Below, in pieces: positions 9,848-19,958 of a stretch of DNA of 64,000 nt (within the stretch, counting starts at the first letter, position 1; every line of letters starts with the position of its first letter). This DNA is from an uncultured Tenacibaculum sp. (GTDB lineage Bacteria; Bacteroidota; Bacteroidia; Flavobacteriales; Flavobacteriaceae): contig CANMJA010000017.1 of the NCBI GenBank assembly GCA_947498055.1, positions 1 through 64,000 on the forward strand, written 5' to 3'. Position numbers and translations under genes: made by a program. The notes below the pieces were generated by a model. That model ran no database searches, was not told where the DNA came from, and saw only the letters and a list, made by a program, of their open reading frames with translations.

Positions 9848-10017
9848 AAAAAAAGGAATCAATAGTAAATAACCTAAGTGCAAGCCCACGAGGTATTTTA
9901 AGAAATATATTTTCTAGTATCGATTTGTAAATTAATTAAACCATTTATTATTAGTATGTTATTTAAAAAAAAAGGTAATAGAAAAACAAAAAGCAAATTA
10001 TAACAGTTTAGTTGCAA

Positions 10018-10050
10018 AGACCTCACAGGTTTTAAAAATTTGTGAGGTCT
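10018..10050. repeat. Palindromic repeat, copy 1 (AGACCTCACAGG type)
   Basis: AGACCTCACA (10018-10027) pairs with TGTGAGGTCT (10041-10050), continuing through wobble pairs into an A/T centre. It ends 26 bases before the hutU start, so it lies in the 5' leader or promoter region. A perfect second copy is at 62580-62612. Confidence 0.75.
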
Positions 10051-10076
10051 GGAAACTCAAATAGCACAAATTAAAA

Positions 10077-12095
10077 ATGACATTCAAAGAACAAATACAA
10101 CAAGGAATTTCAGATGTTTTACCAATAAAAAAGGAATACGATACTACCATAAATCACGCACCAAAGCGTAAAGACATTTTATCTACTGAAGAAAAAAAAC
10201 TAGCATTAAAAAATGCCTTACGTTATTTTGATAAAAAACATCATAAAGAATTATTAGTAGAGTTTTCAGAAGAGCTAGAGAAATACGGACGTATTTACAT
10301 GCATCGTTTTCGTCCTGATTATAAAATGTATGCTCGCCCAATTAAAGAATATCCAGGGAAATCATTACAAGCAAAATCGATTATGCTAATGATTCAAAAT
10401 AATTTAGATCATGCAGTAGCGCAACATCCACATGAATTAATTACATATGGAGGTAATGGTAGTGTTTTTCAAAATTGGGCACAGTATTTATTAACGTTGC
10501 AATATTTATCAGAGATGAATGATGAGCAAACTTTGGTAATGTATTCTGGGCATCCAATGGGATTGTTTCCTTCTCATAAAAAAGCACCACGAGTAGTGGT
10601 TACCAACGGTATGATGATTCCGAATTATTCGAAACCAGATGATTGGGAAAAGTTTAATGCATTGGGAGTTACGCAGTACGGACAAATGACAGCAGGTAGT
10701 TATATGTATATTGGCCCGCAAGGAATTGTGCATGGCACGACAATTACGGTATTAAACGGATTTAGAAAAATAGGTAAATCACCCAAAGGAAATGTGTTTT
10801 TAACAGCTGGTTTAGGAGGAATGAGTGGAGCACAACCCAAAGCAGGAAACATAGCAGGTTGTATTACCGTGTGTGCAGAAGTAAACCCTAAAATGGTGAA
10901 AGTACGATTAGAGCAAGGATGGATTGATGAGAAAATAACGGATATAAATATTTTAGTAACAAGAGTAAAAGAAGCAAAAGAAAATAAAGAAACTGTTTCT
11001 ATTGCGTATCTTGGTAATGTAGTAGAAGTTTGGGAAAAGTTTGCAACTGAAGAGGTACATATAGCTTTAGGTTCCGATCAAACATCACTACACAATCCTT
11101 GGGCAGGAGGTTATTATCCGGTAGATTTAACTTTTGAAGAAGCAAATGTAATGATGGCAGAAAATCCGATACTTTTTAAAGAAAAAGTACAAGAAACCTT
11201 ACGTCGTCATGCAACAGCAATTAATAAACATACTATTAAAGGTACTTATTTTTTTGATTATGGAAATGCTTTTTTATTAGAAGCAAGTAGGGCAGGAGCC
11301 GAGGTTCATAAAGATAATAAAGGAATTTTTTGTGCAGCTAGTAACTCAAAATTGGTTAGCGAAGCTTTCGCCTACCCAAGTTATGTACAAGACATTATGG
11401 GACCTATGTGTTTCGATTATGGTTTCGGACCTTTTCGTTGGGTATGTGCATCAGGAAGTGCTGAGGATTTAGAGAAAACGGATAAAATAGCATGCAAAGT
11501 TTTAGAAAAGATAAAGAAAAATTCACCGAAAGAAATTCAGCAACAAATGGCAGATAACATCCAGTGGATTCAAGGTGCGCAAGAGAATAAATTAGTCGTG
11601 GGTTCTCAGGCAAGAATTTTATATGCAGATGCAGAAGGAAGAATGAAATTAGCTGAAGCGTTTAATAAAGCGATAAAAAAAGGAAAAATAGGACCTGTAG
11701 TATTAGGAAGAGATCATCATGATGTTTCTGGAACTGATTCTCCATACAGAGAAACTTCTAATATTTACGATGGTTCTAGTTTTACAGCAGATATGGCTAT
11801 TCAAAACGTAATAGGCGATAGTTTTAGAGGTGCTACTTGGGTATCTATTCATAATGGTGGTGGTGTAGGATGGGGAGAAGTGATTAATGGTGGGTTTGGC
11901 ATGCTTCTTGATGGTAGTAAAGAAGCATCAAAACGTTTAAAATCAATGCTTTTCTGGGATGTAAATAACGGAATTGCAAGGCGAAGTTGGGCAAGAAATG
12001 AAGAGGCTAATTTTGCTATTAAACGAGCTATGCAGGTAGAAAAAAAATTAAAAGTAACTTTGCCTAATATCGTGGATGATGCTTTGTTTAATTAA
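10077..12095 (+). CDS. hutU: Urocanate hydratase
   Basis: 672 residues. It hydrates urocanate to 4-imidazolone-5-propionate using tightly bound NAD+ as electrophile. The NAD-binding glycine-rich stretch LGGMSGAQPKAGN and the conserved YGGNGSVFQNWAQYLLT, MYSGHPMGLFPSH and GGGVGWGEVINGG segments are present. The protein is longer than the ~555-residue proteobacterial enzymes, matching the long form found in Bacteroidota and animals. It follows hutH on the same strand and precedes a DUF4136 lipoprotein by only 11 bases, so those two are probably co-transcribed. Confidence 0.95.
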   Translation: MTFKEQIQQGISDVLPIKKEYDTTINHAPKRKDILSTEEKKLALKNALRYFDKKHHKELLVEFSEELEKYGRIYMHRFRPDYKMYARPIKEYPGKSLQAKSIMLMIQNNLDHAVAQHPHELITYGGNGSVFQNWAQYLLTLQYLSEMNDEQTLVMYSGHPMGLFPSHKKAPRVVVTNGMMIPNYSKPDDWEKFNALGVTQYGQMTAGSYMYIGPQGIVHGTTITVLNGFRKIGKSPKGNVFLTAGLGGMSGAQPKAGNIAGCITVCAEVNPKMVKVRLEQGWIDEKITDINILVTRVKEAKENKETVSIAYLGNVVEVWEKFATEEVHIALGSDQTSLHNPWAGGYYPVDLTFEEANVMMAENPILFKEKVQETLRRHATAINKHTIKGTYFFDYGNAFLLEASRAGAEVHKDNKGIFCAASNSKLVSEAFAYPSYVQDIMGPMCFDYGFGPFRWVCASGSAEDLEKTDKIACKVLEKIKKNSPKEIQQQMADNIQWIQGAQENKLVVGSQARILYADAEGRMKLAEAFNKAIKKGKIGPVVLGRDHHDVSGTDSPYRETSNIYDGSSFTADMAIQNVIGDSFRGATWVSIHNGGGVGWGEVINGGFGMLLDGSKEASKRLKSMLFWDVNNGIARRSWARNEEANFAIKRAMQVEKKLKVTLPNIVDDALFN

Positions 12096-12106
12096 AATTT
12101 AATACA

Positions 12107-12658
12107 ATGAAAATAACTAGACTCTTTTTTTTACCACTCGCAGTTTTACTAATTACCTCTTGTAGCTCTGTTAGAGTGAATACAGATTATGATACAAAAG
12201 CAGATTTTAATAGTTATAAAACATTTGCTTTTTATAAACCAGGAATAGATAAAGCAGAAATTTCTGATTTAGATAAGAAAAGAATTATGAGAGCTATTCA
12301 ATCAGAATTAATAGCAAAAGGAATGCAAAAATCTACTAATCCAGATGTATTAGTGAGTTTATTTACAAAATCGAGAGAACGATTAAATGTAAATGACAAT
12401 TTTGGTTGGGGTTTTGGTTATGGTTGGGGATGGAATCCTTGGATGTGGGGCGGAGCTAGTCGTTTAAATGTAAATCAATATACAGAAGGAACTTTGTTTA
12501 TAGATATTATAGATGCAAAAAAGAAAGAAATGGTATGGCAAGGTATAGGATCTGGAGCATTATCTACAAGAACAAGTGTTGAAAAGAAAGAAGCTCGTAT
12601 AAGGAAGTTTGTAAAAGATATACTTGCAAAGTATCCTCCTGGATGGGATAAGAAATAA
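12107..12658 (+). CDS. DUF4136 lipoprotein
   Basis: 183 residues. Lipobox LAVLLITSCSS, then the DUF4136 pattern: VNTDYDTKADFNSYKTFAFY near the N-terminus, a Gly/Trp-rich patch (FGWGFGYGWGWNPWMWGG, about 98-115), and MVWQGIGSGAL before the end. The family is exported and of unknown function. It lies 11 bases after hutU and is followed by a strong terminator, which suggests it ends the hutU transcript; a role in histidine use is not implied by sequence. Confidence 0.85.
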   Translation: MKITRLFFLPLAVLLITSCSSVRVNTDYDTKADFNSYKTFAFYKPGIDKAEISDLDKKRIMRAIQSELIAKGMQKSTNPDVLVSLFTKSRERLNVNDNFGWGFGYGWGWNPWMWGGASRLNVNQYTEGTLFIDIIDAKKKEMVWQGIGSGALSTRTSVEKKEARIRKFVKDILAKYPPGWDKK

Positions 12659-12663
12659 GAATT

Positions 12664-12695
12664 AAAAAAGGCTTGGAATTTTCCAAGCCTTTTTT
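12664..12695. terminator. Strong bidirectional terminator
   Basis: AAAAAAGGCTTGGAA pairs with TTCCAAGCCTTTTTT around one or two bases. It sits between the 3' ends of the DUF4136 gene and the convergent lipoprotein gene. Confidence 0.9.
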
Positions 12696-12697
12696 GT

Positions 12698-14167
12698 TTA
12701 AAAGCGAACGGGGTCAATAGAAACATTATTGGATATAAGAAATGATATAGTTTTAGAGTGTGTATTACCACTACAATCATTTGCAATCATTTCTAAAGTA
12801 TATTCATTAGGCTGTATTGGTGTCGATCCATTTAGTCCTATATGCATAGAAAACGTAGATTTTAAATCAACAACAAATCCATCAATGCTATTATTTAAAT
12901 TACTAACAGTTTCCTGTATTCCAGTTCGAACTTCAGTTAATTTTAAACTGTAAGTTTTTAGTCCTGTTGATAAAATTGGATTAAAGGTTATTTTTTCATT
13001 AGGTAGAAAATGCGTAGTAATATAATGATTAAAATTACTATTGGAATGCGTATAATAATCAGATGATTTTGTTAAAGAAAAATCGAGATTACTTTTATCA
13101 GTATTGTGTAAAAAAGCATTTAATTGAATACTAGCTGTTGTGTTAATACCAAAATAGGTACTGATGTTATAAAAAGGAATATGAGTACTAGAAAAATTAA
13201 ATTCAAGGTAATAATGTGTTCCATTAGGAATAGGATTTGTATCGTTGTAGATTAAAAAATCATTTGTAGGATTAAAAGTTAAAGTTCCTGTTGCAGTAGA
13301 AGCGTGAGCATTGTAACAAGCCTTTGTAACACCCGATGAATTTTTTAATTTAATACTAGAAATATTGTTACGAAAATAATAATCAGGTAAAAGACTATTT
13401 CCTGTTGTATTATCTATTAAAGTAAGTTTTACATTATTAGTATTATTAGAACCATTGCTACAAGTTTGTGTACTCATTACTACTACATTTGTTTTAGAAC
13501 TTGCAGGTGGATTAAAATTTTTTATAAGTGAACTGTTTATACTAAAAAATAATTTAGGATATTTTTCTAAAATAGAATTTAAACTAGTTCTATCTTCAGG
13601 GTATAGTTTTTTGAAAGTAGTGTTAAAAAGATCTTCAAAAGTTATTTTATTACCTGAATCAATAAATTCAGGTAATACATCATCCTTAATAATAGAAGCT
13701 TTCATAATTATATTATCCTCAATAACAATATCTTTAGAAAGCATAGCTATATTGTCTTCAAAAATATAACTAGAAAGAACTATTATATCATCTCCAAAAA
13801 TAGATTCATTTGGAAATGAAAAATCAGCTTCTTTTATAGTACTATTTGTAAGCATTATTAGATGGTCTTCAAAAACATAATCTGTTAACATAATAAAATG
13901 ATCTTCAAAAACAGAGTATCTTAAAGAAACGCCTTCAAGCATCATAATATCATCTTGAATAATCGTAGATAAACTTTCTTTTACGCCTTTTGTTAATAGC
14001 ATTTCATTAAAAGTAGCTGCTGCTTTTTGTGTTAAAGAAACTTCTTTTTTAGAATTTTTCTTTCTTAGGACAGATTGATTTTCTGCTGGTGGATCAATAA
14101 TTTCATTCTCATTACAGCTAATCATTAGCGTAATAAACATAATGGTAAGTAGAAATAATTTTTTCAT
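12698..14167 (-). CDS. Lipoprotein with repeated EDxIxML motifs, unknown function
   Basis: 489 residues; lipobox IMFITLMISCNEN. Residues about 65-170 contain at least six short degenerate copies of an acidic-hydrophobic motif: IQDDIMML, FEDHFIML, FEDHLIML, FGDDIIVL, FEDNIAML, IEDNIIMK, at spacings of 12 to 25 residues. The C-terminal 250 residues look like beta-sandwich (Ig-like) modules rich in Thr, Asn and Ser. The motifs may form a small solenoid or an interaction strip; no family is recognised. The gene is alone, convergent with the hutU operon and divergent from an ABC exporter gene. Confidence 0.7.
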   Translation of the reverse strand: MKKLFLLTIMFITLMISCNENEIIDPPAENQSVLRKKNSKKEVSLTQKAAATFNEMLLTKGVKESLSTIIQDDIMMLEGVSLRYSVFEDHFIMLTDYVFEDHLIMLTNSTIKEADFSFPNESIFGDDIIVLSSYIFEDNIAMLSKDIVIEDNIIMKASIIKDDVLPEFIDSGNKITFEDLFNTTFKKLYPEDRTSLNSILEKYPKLFFSINSSLIKNFNPPASSKTNVVVMSTQTCSNGSNNTNNVKLTLIDNTTGNSLLPDYYFRNNISSIKLKNSSGVTKACYNAHASTATGTLTFNPTNDFLIYNDTNPIPNGTHYYLEFNFSSTHIPFYNISTYFGINTTASIQLNAFLHNTDKSNLDFSLTKSSDYYTHSNSNFNHYITTHFLPNEKITFNPILSTGLKTYSLKLTEVRTGIQETVSNLNNSIDGFVVDLKSTFSMHIGLNGSTPIQPNEYTLEMIANDCSGNTHSKTISFLISNNVSIDPVRF

Positions 14168-14335
14168 AATAGTTAAATTTTATTTGTTGTTAAATATGTA
14201 AAGAATGGAAGTGTTTGTTGATGAATTCTTTCCGATTGAAGTAAAATTGTTTCCGAAAAGAAAAAAAGTCTGTAACAAATTAGTATTTAAATCAACTAAC
14301 TAAGAAATCCAATGTGCAATTAAAAACAAATTAAG

Positions 14336-15223
14336 ATGAGATTAGTTATTGAAAACTTAGCAAAAACCTATAAAAATGGGGTAAAAGCAATAGATGATTT
14401 AAGTATAGAAATAGGTACTGGAATGTTTGGACTTTTAGGACCAAATGGAGCAGGAAAATCATCTTTAATGAGAACAATAGCAACTTTACAAAGTCCGGAT
14501 CAAGGAACCATTACTTTTGACGGAGTTAATGTCTTAGAAAATCCTATGGAATTTAGAAAAATATTGGGGTATTTACCACAATCTTTTGGGGTGTATCCGA
14601 AAATGTCGGCAGAGGATTTATTAGATTATTTTGCTACTTTAAAAGGAATCAGCAGTAAAGTTGATAGGCAAAAAATAACCAAAGAGGTTTTAGAAATAAC
14701 CAATCTTTATGAAGTAAGAAAAAAGTATGTAGCTGGATATTCTGGAGGAATGAAACAGCGATTTGGAATCGCACAATTATTATTGAACAATCCGAAACTA
14801 ATTATTGTAGATGAACCAACCGCAGGATTAGACCCTGCAGAACGTCATCGTTTCTTAAATGTATTACGAGAAGTAGGAACAAATTCGACGGTAATATTTT
14901 CAACACATATTGTAGAAGATGTTAAAGAATTATGTAATGAAATGGCAATACTAAATGGGGGACGAATTTTAAAACATACTACACCAATAGAATCAACAAA
15001 AGAAATTGAAGGTAAAATTTGGACTAAAATTATAGAAAGAGACGATTTAGAAAGTGTAGAAGCTACACACAATCTGTTGTCATCAAATTATAATCAAGAT
15101 AATACTTTAAATGTTCGTGTGTATGCAGAAGAAAAACCTTCAGAAGAATTTATAGCAGCAGCACCGCAATTAGACGATGTATATTTTATTGCACTTAAGC
15201 AAGATCAACCAATTGAAGCTTAG
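14336..15223 (+). CDS. ABC transporter ATP-binding protein
   Basis: 295 residues. Walker A GPNGAGKSS (35-43), Q-loop LPQSFGVYP, signature YSGGMKQR (135-142), Walker B KLIIVDE (154-160) and H-loop FSTHIVED are all intact. The C-terminal ~70 residues are an extension typical of exporter-type ATPases. It is 28 bases upstream of the permease/aminopeptidase fusion, and the two form one unit. Substrate unknown; such pairs are often annotated as exporters, but a peptide-related role is suggested by the partner's M1 domain. Confidence 0.92.
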   Translation: MRLVIENLAKTYKNGVKAIDDLSIEIGTGMFGLLGPNGAGKSSLMRTIATLQSPDQGTITFDGVNVLENPMEFRKILGYLPQSFGVYPKMSAEDLLDYFATLKGISSKVDRQKITKEVLEITNLYEVRKKYVAGYSGGMKQRFGIAQLLLNNPKLIIVDEPTAGLDPAERHRFLNVLREVGTNSTVIFSTHIVEDVKELCNEMAILNGGRILKHTTPIESTKEIEGKIWTKIIERDDLESVEATHNLLSSNYNQDNTLNVRVYAEEKPSEEFIAAAPQLDDVYFIALKQDQPIEA

Positions 15224-15251
15224 GTTTTACTAATTATTAAAAATAAAATAT

Positions 15252-18200
15252 ATGTTTTCTACAATATTCAAGCATGAAATAAATTATTGGTTTAAGAAAC
15301 CAGCTTTTTATATTTACTTAGGAATCTTTTTTGTTATTTCTATCTTTTTTTCGGCAGCATCAGCAGGTATTTTAGATAGTGTTACTGTTACTACGGGAGG
15401 AAATCAAATTGTAAATTCTCCAATTAGAGTTAATGGGGCATTTAATGTGATGAATTTTTTAATGTTTTTTCTTTTTCCATCTATAATTGGTGTTACTATT
15501 TTTAGAGACTATAAAAGCGAAATGCATTCTATTTTATATTCATATCCATTTACAAAAGCTAGTTATTTATTTGCAAAGCTTTTAAGTGGTTTAACAATAG
15601 TAACTTTAATTATTTTTACTATTGGTTTGGGTATTATTATTGGTTATAGATTACCAGGAACAAACTCTGAAATTGTAAGTGCATTTAATTTTAGCTCCTA
15701 TTTACATGCTTATTTAGTATATGTAATACCAAATACATTGTTATTTGGAACGATTGTGTTTGCAATAGTTACTTTTACTAGAAATATAGCTGCAGGTTTT
15801 ATAAGTGTTATTGTTTTAATGTTTTTTCAAGGATTAATAGAAGGACTATTGTCTGAAGAAGGAAACCGTTTATTAGCAGGTTTATTAGATCCATATGGAG
15901 GAGCATCTTTAGGTTATTATACAAGATATTGGACACTAGCAGAGCAAAATGAGGCATCTTTACCATTAAAGGGAATTATCATTTACAATAGATTGATATG
16001 GCTAGGGGTAACTACCTTAATTTTCGGATTGGTTTACAGAAAATTTTCATTTAGTCAAAGTGCTGTAACGTTCTCTTTTTTCAAGAAAGAAAAAGGAAGT
16101 AGAGTTATAAAGAAGAATTTTGGAGGTATTACTAGAGTTTCCTTACCAAAAGTACATTATAATTTTTCCTTCTTTCAAAACCTAAAAAATACTTGGAAAT
16201 TTTCTAACATAGATTTCAAATATATTGTAAAGGCATTGCCATTTGTAGCAATTGTTTTAGTAGGTTTAATAATAACATTAATAGCTTTATCTGAGGTAGG
16301 TTTATTGTTAGGAACAAAAACATTACCTGTAACATGGAAAATGTTGGAAAATGGAAAAGGAGCCTTTACTTTATCGATAAATATCGTAACTTTTTTATAT
16401 GCTGGAATGTTGGTGCATAGAGGAAGAATGGCAAAAGTAAATCATTTAATAGATGTTACGCCAACTCCAAATTGGGTATTATGGTTGTCTAAATTAATAG
16501 CTTTATTAAAAGTACAATTAGTGATGCTTTCTATAGTAATGATCTCAGGTATTATATACCAAACATATAAAGGGTTTTATCATTATGAAATAGGGCATTA
16601 CATTTACGAGCTATTTGTATTAGAATTTTTCAGGTATGCAATATGGGCATTTTTAGCACTTTTTATTCAAACATTAGTAGGAAACCCTTATGTAGGGTTA
16701 TTTATATTGATTGTAATTAATTGGGGACTTCCATTTTTGTCTTTAGCGGGTATAGAGCAAGCTATTTTTAAGTACAATCAAGGTCCTAATTATAGGTATT
16801 CAGATATGAATGGCTATGGTTCTTCATTAAGAAATTACTTAACTTATAAGTGGTATTGGACATTTGCAGGATTGATTTTATTGGTATTAACAGGATTATT
16901 TTGGGTTCGCGGAATACCACATTCGTTTAAAGAAAGATTACGATTATTTAAAGAGAGATTAAATGTAAAAACGATTGGAGCTTTATTGCTCTTTTTAGTT
17001 GCATTTTTGGGCTTAGGAGGAAGAATTTATTACGAGAATAACATTAAAAATAAACGAACTTCAAGTAAAGAAAGAGAAGAATCTAGAGTAACTTGGGAGA
17101 AAAAATATAAAAAATACGAAGGAAAAGCACAACCAAGAATTGTAGCGGTAAATGTGCAAATGCATATTTATCCTAAAACGTATGATTTTAAATCTTCTGG
17201 TACTTATAAAATGGTAAATAAAACAAAGGAACCAATAGATAGTTTATTTTTAAATCACAATAACTACCCTAGTACTTTTGTTTTTAATAAACCAACAGAT
17301 TTGATTGTAGAAGACACTGTTCATAATTTTGATATTTATCAATTAAAATCGCCATTACAGCCAGGTGATAGCTTAGAGCTGCAATTTACAGTGAAGAACA
17401 AGCCTAATAATTTTTTTAGAAAAAATTCTCCAGTTCGTAGTAATGGAACTTTTATGAATAGTGGAATTTATCCGTCTTTTGGGTATGCATCTTCAAGTGA
17501 ATTAACAGATAATAAAACACGTAAAAAATATGGGTTATCTAAGAATGATTTAAAACCACATCCTTCAGATAGCACTGCTTTAGGAAACACGTATATTTCT
17601 AATGATAGTGATTGGGTAGATTTTGAAGCAACAGTTTCTACTTCAGAAGATCAAATAGCAATAGCGCCTGGGTATTTACAAAAAGAATGGGTAAAAGAAG
17701 GTAGAAGGTATTTTCATTATAAAATGGATAGTAAAATATTAAATTTCTATGCATTTAATTCTGCTAAATATGAGGTTAAAAAAGACAAATGGAAAGATGT
17801 TAATTTAGAAATTTATTACCAAAAAGGGCACGAGTATAATTTAGATAGAATGATGAATGGGATAAAAGCTTCATTAGAGTATAATTCAAAAAACTTTAGC
17901 CCATACCAACATAAACAAGTTCGTGTTATAGAATTTCCAAGGACAGGCGGAAGTTTTGCGCAATCATTTCCAAATACAATTCCATTTTCTGAAGGAGTTG
18001 GTTTTATTGCAGATGTAGATGAAAAAGATGAAGGGGTGGATTATCCTTTTGCTATAACAGTGCATGAATTGGCACATCAATGGTGGGCACATCAAGTTAT
18101 TGGAGCAGATGTTTTAGGAGCAACCATGCTTTCAGAAAGTTTATCAGAATATGTTTCTTTAAAAGTATTAGAGCATAAACTAGGAAAAAAAGAAATGCAT

Positions 18201-18905
18201 AAATTTCTTAAAAAAGCTTTAGATGAATATTTAACAAGAAGATCGTTTGAAAGAAAAAGAGAAAAACCATTAATGTATAATGACGGACAAGGATATATTC
18301 GTTATCAAAAAGGATCATTGGTTTTTTATGCATTAAGTGATTATATAGGAGAAGAAAAATTAAATGGCGCTTTAAAAAAGTATGTAGAGAAAGTGAAGTT
18401 TCAAGAAGCTCCTTATACGACCTCTATAGAAATGGTGAATGCTATAAGAAAGGTTACACCAGATAGTTTACAATATGTAATTAAAGACATGTTTGAAACC
18501 ATTACATTGTATAGAAATAGAATTACAGACGTTACTTCTAAAAAATTAGAGAATGGTAAATATCAAGTAGATATTGAATTTAATGTTAGTAAATATAGAA
18601 ACAATGATAAAGGGAAGCGTTATTATGGAGAGCAAGTAGGAGATACTATTTCTTATAAAACAGAGAAAATGAAAAAACCTATTTTATCTGTTTCTTTACA
18701 AGATTATGTAGATATTGGAATTTTTGGAGAAGAGGAAATAGATGGGAAAAAGAAAGAAATAGAATTGTATTTGAAAAAACATAAAGTGACTCAAATAAAC
18801 AATAGAATTTCGATTATTGTGGATAAAAAACCTGTAGAGGTTGGAGTAGATCCTTACAATAAATTAATTGATACACAGTCGGGAGATAATCGACGAAAGT
18901 TGTAG
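15252..18905 (+). CDS. ABC permease fused to an M1-family aminopeptidase
   Basis: 1217 residues. The first ~590 contain about twelve hydrophobic segments (two six-helix blocks, about 15-270 and 330-590), i.e. an ABC-2-type permease. The rest is an extracytoplasmic M1 metallopeptidase: HELAHQWW at 938-945 (zinc His938 and His942, catalytic Glu939) and SESLSEY with the third ligand Glu962. The usual GxMEN exopeptidase motif is not obvious; RTGGSFAQSFPNT (about 897-909) occupies that position. The fused architecture is known in Bacteroidota and proteobacteria, but its substrate is not. With the ATPase just upstream it makes a self-contained membrane machine that may couple transport to N-terminal trimming of peptides. 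Confidence 0.9.
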   Translation: MFSTIFKHEINYWFKKPAFYIYLGIFFVISIFFSAASAGILDSVTVTTGGNQIVNSPIRVNGAFNVMNFLMFFLFPSIIGVTIFRDYKSEMHSILYSYPFTKASYLFAKLLSGLTIVTLIIFTIGLGIIIGYRLPGTNSEIVSAFNFSSYLHAYLVYVIPNTLLFGTIVFAIVTFTRNIAAGFISVIVLMFFQGLIEGLLSEEGNRLLAGLLDPYGGASLGYYTRYWTLAEQNEASLPLKGIIIYNRLIWLGVTTLIFGLVYRKFSFSQSAVTFSFFKKEKGSRVIKKNFGGITRVSLPKVHYNFSFFQNLKNTWKFSNIDFKYIVKALPFVAIVLVGLIITLIALSEVGLLLGTKTLPVTWKMLENGKGAFTLSINIVTFLYAGMLVHRGRMAKVNHLIDVTPTPNWVLWLSKLIALLKVQLVMLSIVMISGIIYQTYKGFYHYEIGHYIYELFVLEFFRYAIWAFLALFIQTLVGNPYVGLFILIVINWGLPFLSLAGIEQAIFKYNQGPNYRYSDMNGYGSSLRNYLTYKWYWTFAGLILLVLTGLFWVRGIPHSFKERLRLFKERLNVKTIGALLLFLVAFLGLGGRIYYENNIKNKRTSSKEREESRVTWEKKYKKYEGKAQPRIVAVNVQMHIYPKTYDFKSSGTYKMVNKTKEPIDSLFLNHNNYPSTFVFNKPTDLIVEDTVHNFDIYQLKSPLQPGDSLELQFTVKNKPNNFFRKNSPVRSNGTFMNSGIYPSFGYASSSELTDNKTRKKYGLSKNDLKPHPSDSTALGNTYISNDSDWVDFEATVSTSEDQIAIAPGYLQKEWVKEGRRYFHYKMDSKILNFYAFNSAKYEVKKDKWKDVNLEIYYQKGHEYNLDRMMNGIKASLEYNSKNFSPYQHKQVRVIEFPRTGGSFAQSFPNTIPFSEGVGFIADVDEKDEGVDYPFAITVHELAHQWWAHQVIGADVLGATMLSESLSEYVSLKVLEHKLGKKEMHKFLKKALDEYLTRRSFERKREKPLMYNDGQGYIRYQKGSLVFYALSDYIGEEKLNGALKKYVEKVKFQEAPYTTSIEMVNAIRKVTPDSLQYVIKDMFETITLYRNRITDVTSKKLENGKYQVDIEFNVSKYRNNDKGKRYYGEQVGDTISYKTEKMKKPILSVSLQDYVDIGIFGEEEIDGKKKEIELYLKKHKVTQINNRISIIVDKKPVEVGVDPYNKLIDTQSGDNRRKL

Positions 18906-18935
18906 TTGTTAAAACTCACTTTCCTACTAATTTTC

Positions 18936-18962
18936 AAAATCCGTTTGTTGCAAACGGATTTT
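18936..18962 (+). terminator. Terminator after the ABC/M1 operon
   Basis: AAAATCCGTTTG (18936-18947) pairs perfectly with CAAACGGATTTT (18951-18962) around TTG. Confidence 0.85.
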
Positions 18963-19025
18963 GTTGTAGTATGTCTTTGTAATTTTTTTAATTAAGTTGC
19001 ACCTTAAAACAATTATATTTGTAGT

Positions 19026-19190
19026 ATGGTAAACAAAATACTAAAACCTACTCCAGATGAGTATTATGTAAATGAGCAAGGATATCGGGTTTTTAAAGAA
19101 GAGTATCATTTAAGAAGAGGGTATTGTTGCAAAAGTGGATGTAAACATTGCCCGTATGGGTATGATAAGAAAACGGATAGTTTTAAGTAA
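19026..19190 (+). CDS. DUF5522 small Cys-rich protein
   Basis: 54 residues starting MVNKILKPTPDEYYVNEQGY. The family hallmark is the Cys cluster RGYCCKSGCKHCPYGY near the C-terminus, likely a metal-binding site. Function unknown. A TATATTTG box at 19014-19021 ends only five bases before the ATG, so the transcript may be nearly leaderless, but a good -33 TTG at proper spacing is missing. Small conserved gene. Confidence 0.85.
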   Translation: MVNKILKPTPDEYYVNEQGYRVFKEEYHLRRGYCCKSGCKHCPYGYDKKTDSFK

Positions 19191-19242
19191 TTTGTGACTT
19201 ATCTATATAAAAAAGTATCAAAAGAGTAAATAAAGATTCAAA

Positions 19243-19956
19243 ATGATAAAAAAGATAATAATAGCGTTTATAGCATTTCAGTTTGTTGGTTGTGCAGAAT
19301 TACAGAAAATAGCAAGTCAATTACCTCAAGCTGGAGGAGCATTAACACAAGGGCAAATTGGAGCAGGCTTACGAGAGGCCTTAGATAATGGAATTAAACA
19401 CCAGGTATCTAAACTAACAGCAAGAGATGGGTTTTATAGAAATGCATTGGTGAAAATTTTGTTGCCTAAAGAATTACAAGCTGTAGATAAAGGTTTACGA
19501 AAAATAGGATTAAGTAAGTTAGCAGATGAAGGAATAAGATCGTTAAACAGAGCAGCAGAAGATGCAGTAAAAACGGCAACTCCTATTTTTGTTAATGCGG
19601 TTAAAAATATTAGTTTTAATGATGCTAAAAATATTTTATTAGGAAATGATAATGCAGCAACTAGTTACCTTCAAGGAAGAACAAACTCGGCGTTATATTC
19701 AAAATTTAACCCAGTAATTAAAAAATCTTTTGGTAGAGTTGGGGCAGATAAGGTTTGGAGTAACTTAATATCTAAATATAATTCTATTCCTTTTGTAAAT
19801 AAAGTGAATCCAGATTTAACAGATTATGTAACGAATCAGGCCTTAAAAGGAGTTTTTAAAATGATTGGAGTAGAAGAAAAAGGAATTAGAAACAAAATAG
19901 GATTGAGAAACACAAATTTATTAAAAAGAGTATTTGCTTTACAAGATAATAAATAA
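19243..19956 (+). CDS. DUF4197 lipoprotein
   Basis: 237 residues; short lipobox AFIAFQFVGCAE, then a mostly helical protein with the DUF4197 features LTQGQIGAGLREALDNGIKH, FYRNALVKILLP and a C-terminal LKGVFKMIGVEEKGIR. Exported or envelope protein of unknown role. It is convergent with the LytTR regulator, with two bases between the stop codons. Confidence 0.88.
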   Translation: MIKKIIIAFIAFQFVGCAELQKIASQLPQAGGALTQGQIGAGLREALDNGIKHQVSKLTARDGFYRNALVKILLPKELQAVDKGLRKIGLSKLADEGIRSLNRAAEDAVKTATPIFVNAVKNISFNDAKNILLGNDNAATSYLQGRTNSALYSKFNPVIKKSFGRVGADKVWSNLISKYNSIPFVNKVNPDLTDYVTNQALKGVFKMIGVEEKGIRNKIGLRNTNLLKRVFALQDNK

Positions 19957-19958
19957 GC

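Larger units (their letters stand above)
9685..10076. other. 392-base gap between hutH and hutU
   Basis: No ORF of note. It holds two repeat elements (9746-9847 and 10018-10050), otherwise AT-rich sequence with A-runs near 9960-10010. Confidence 0.7.
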
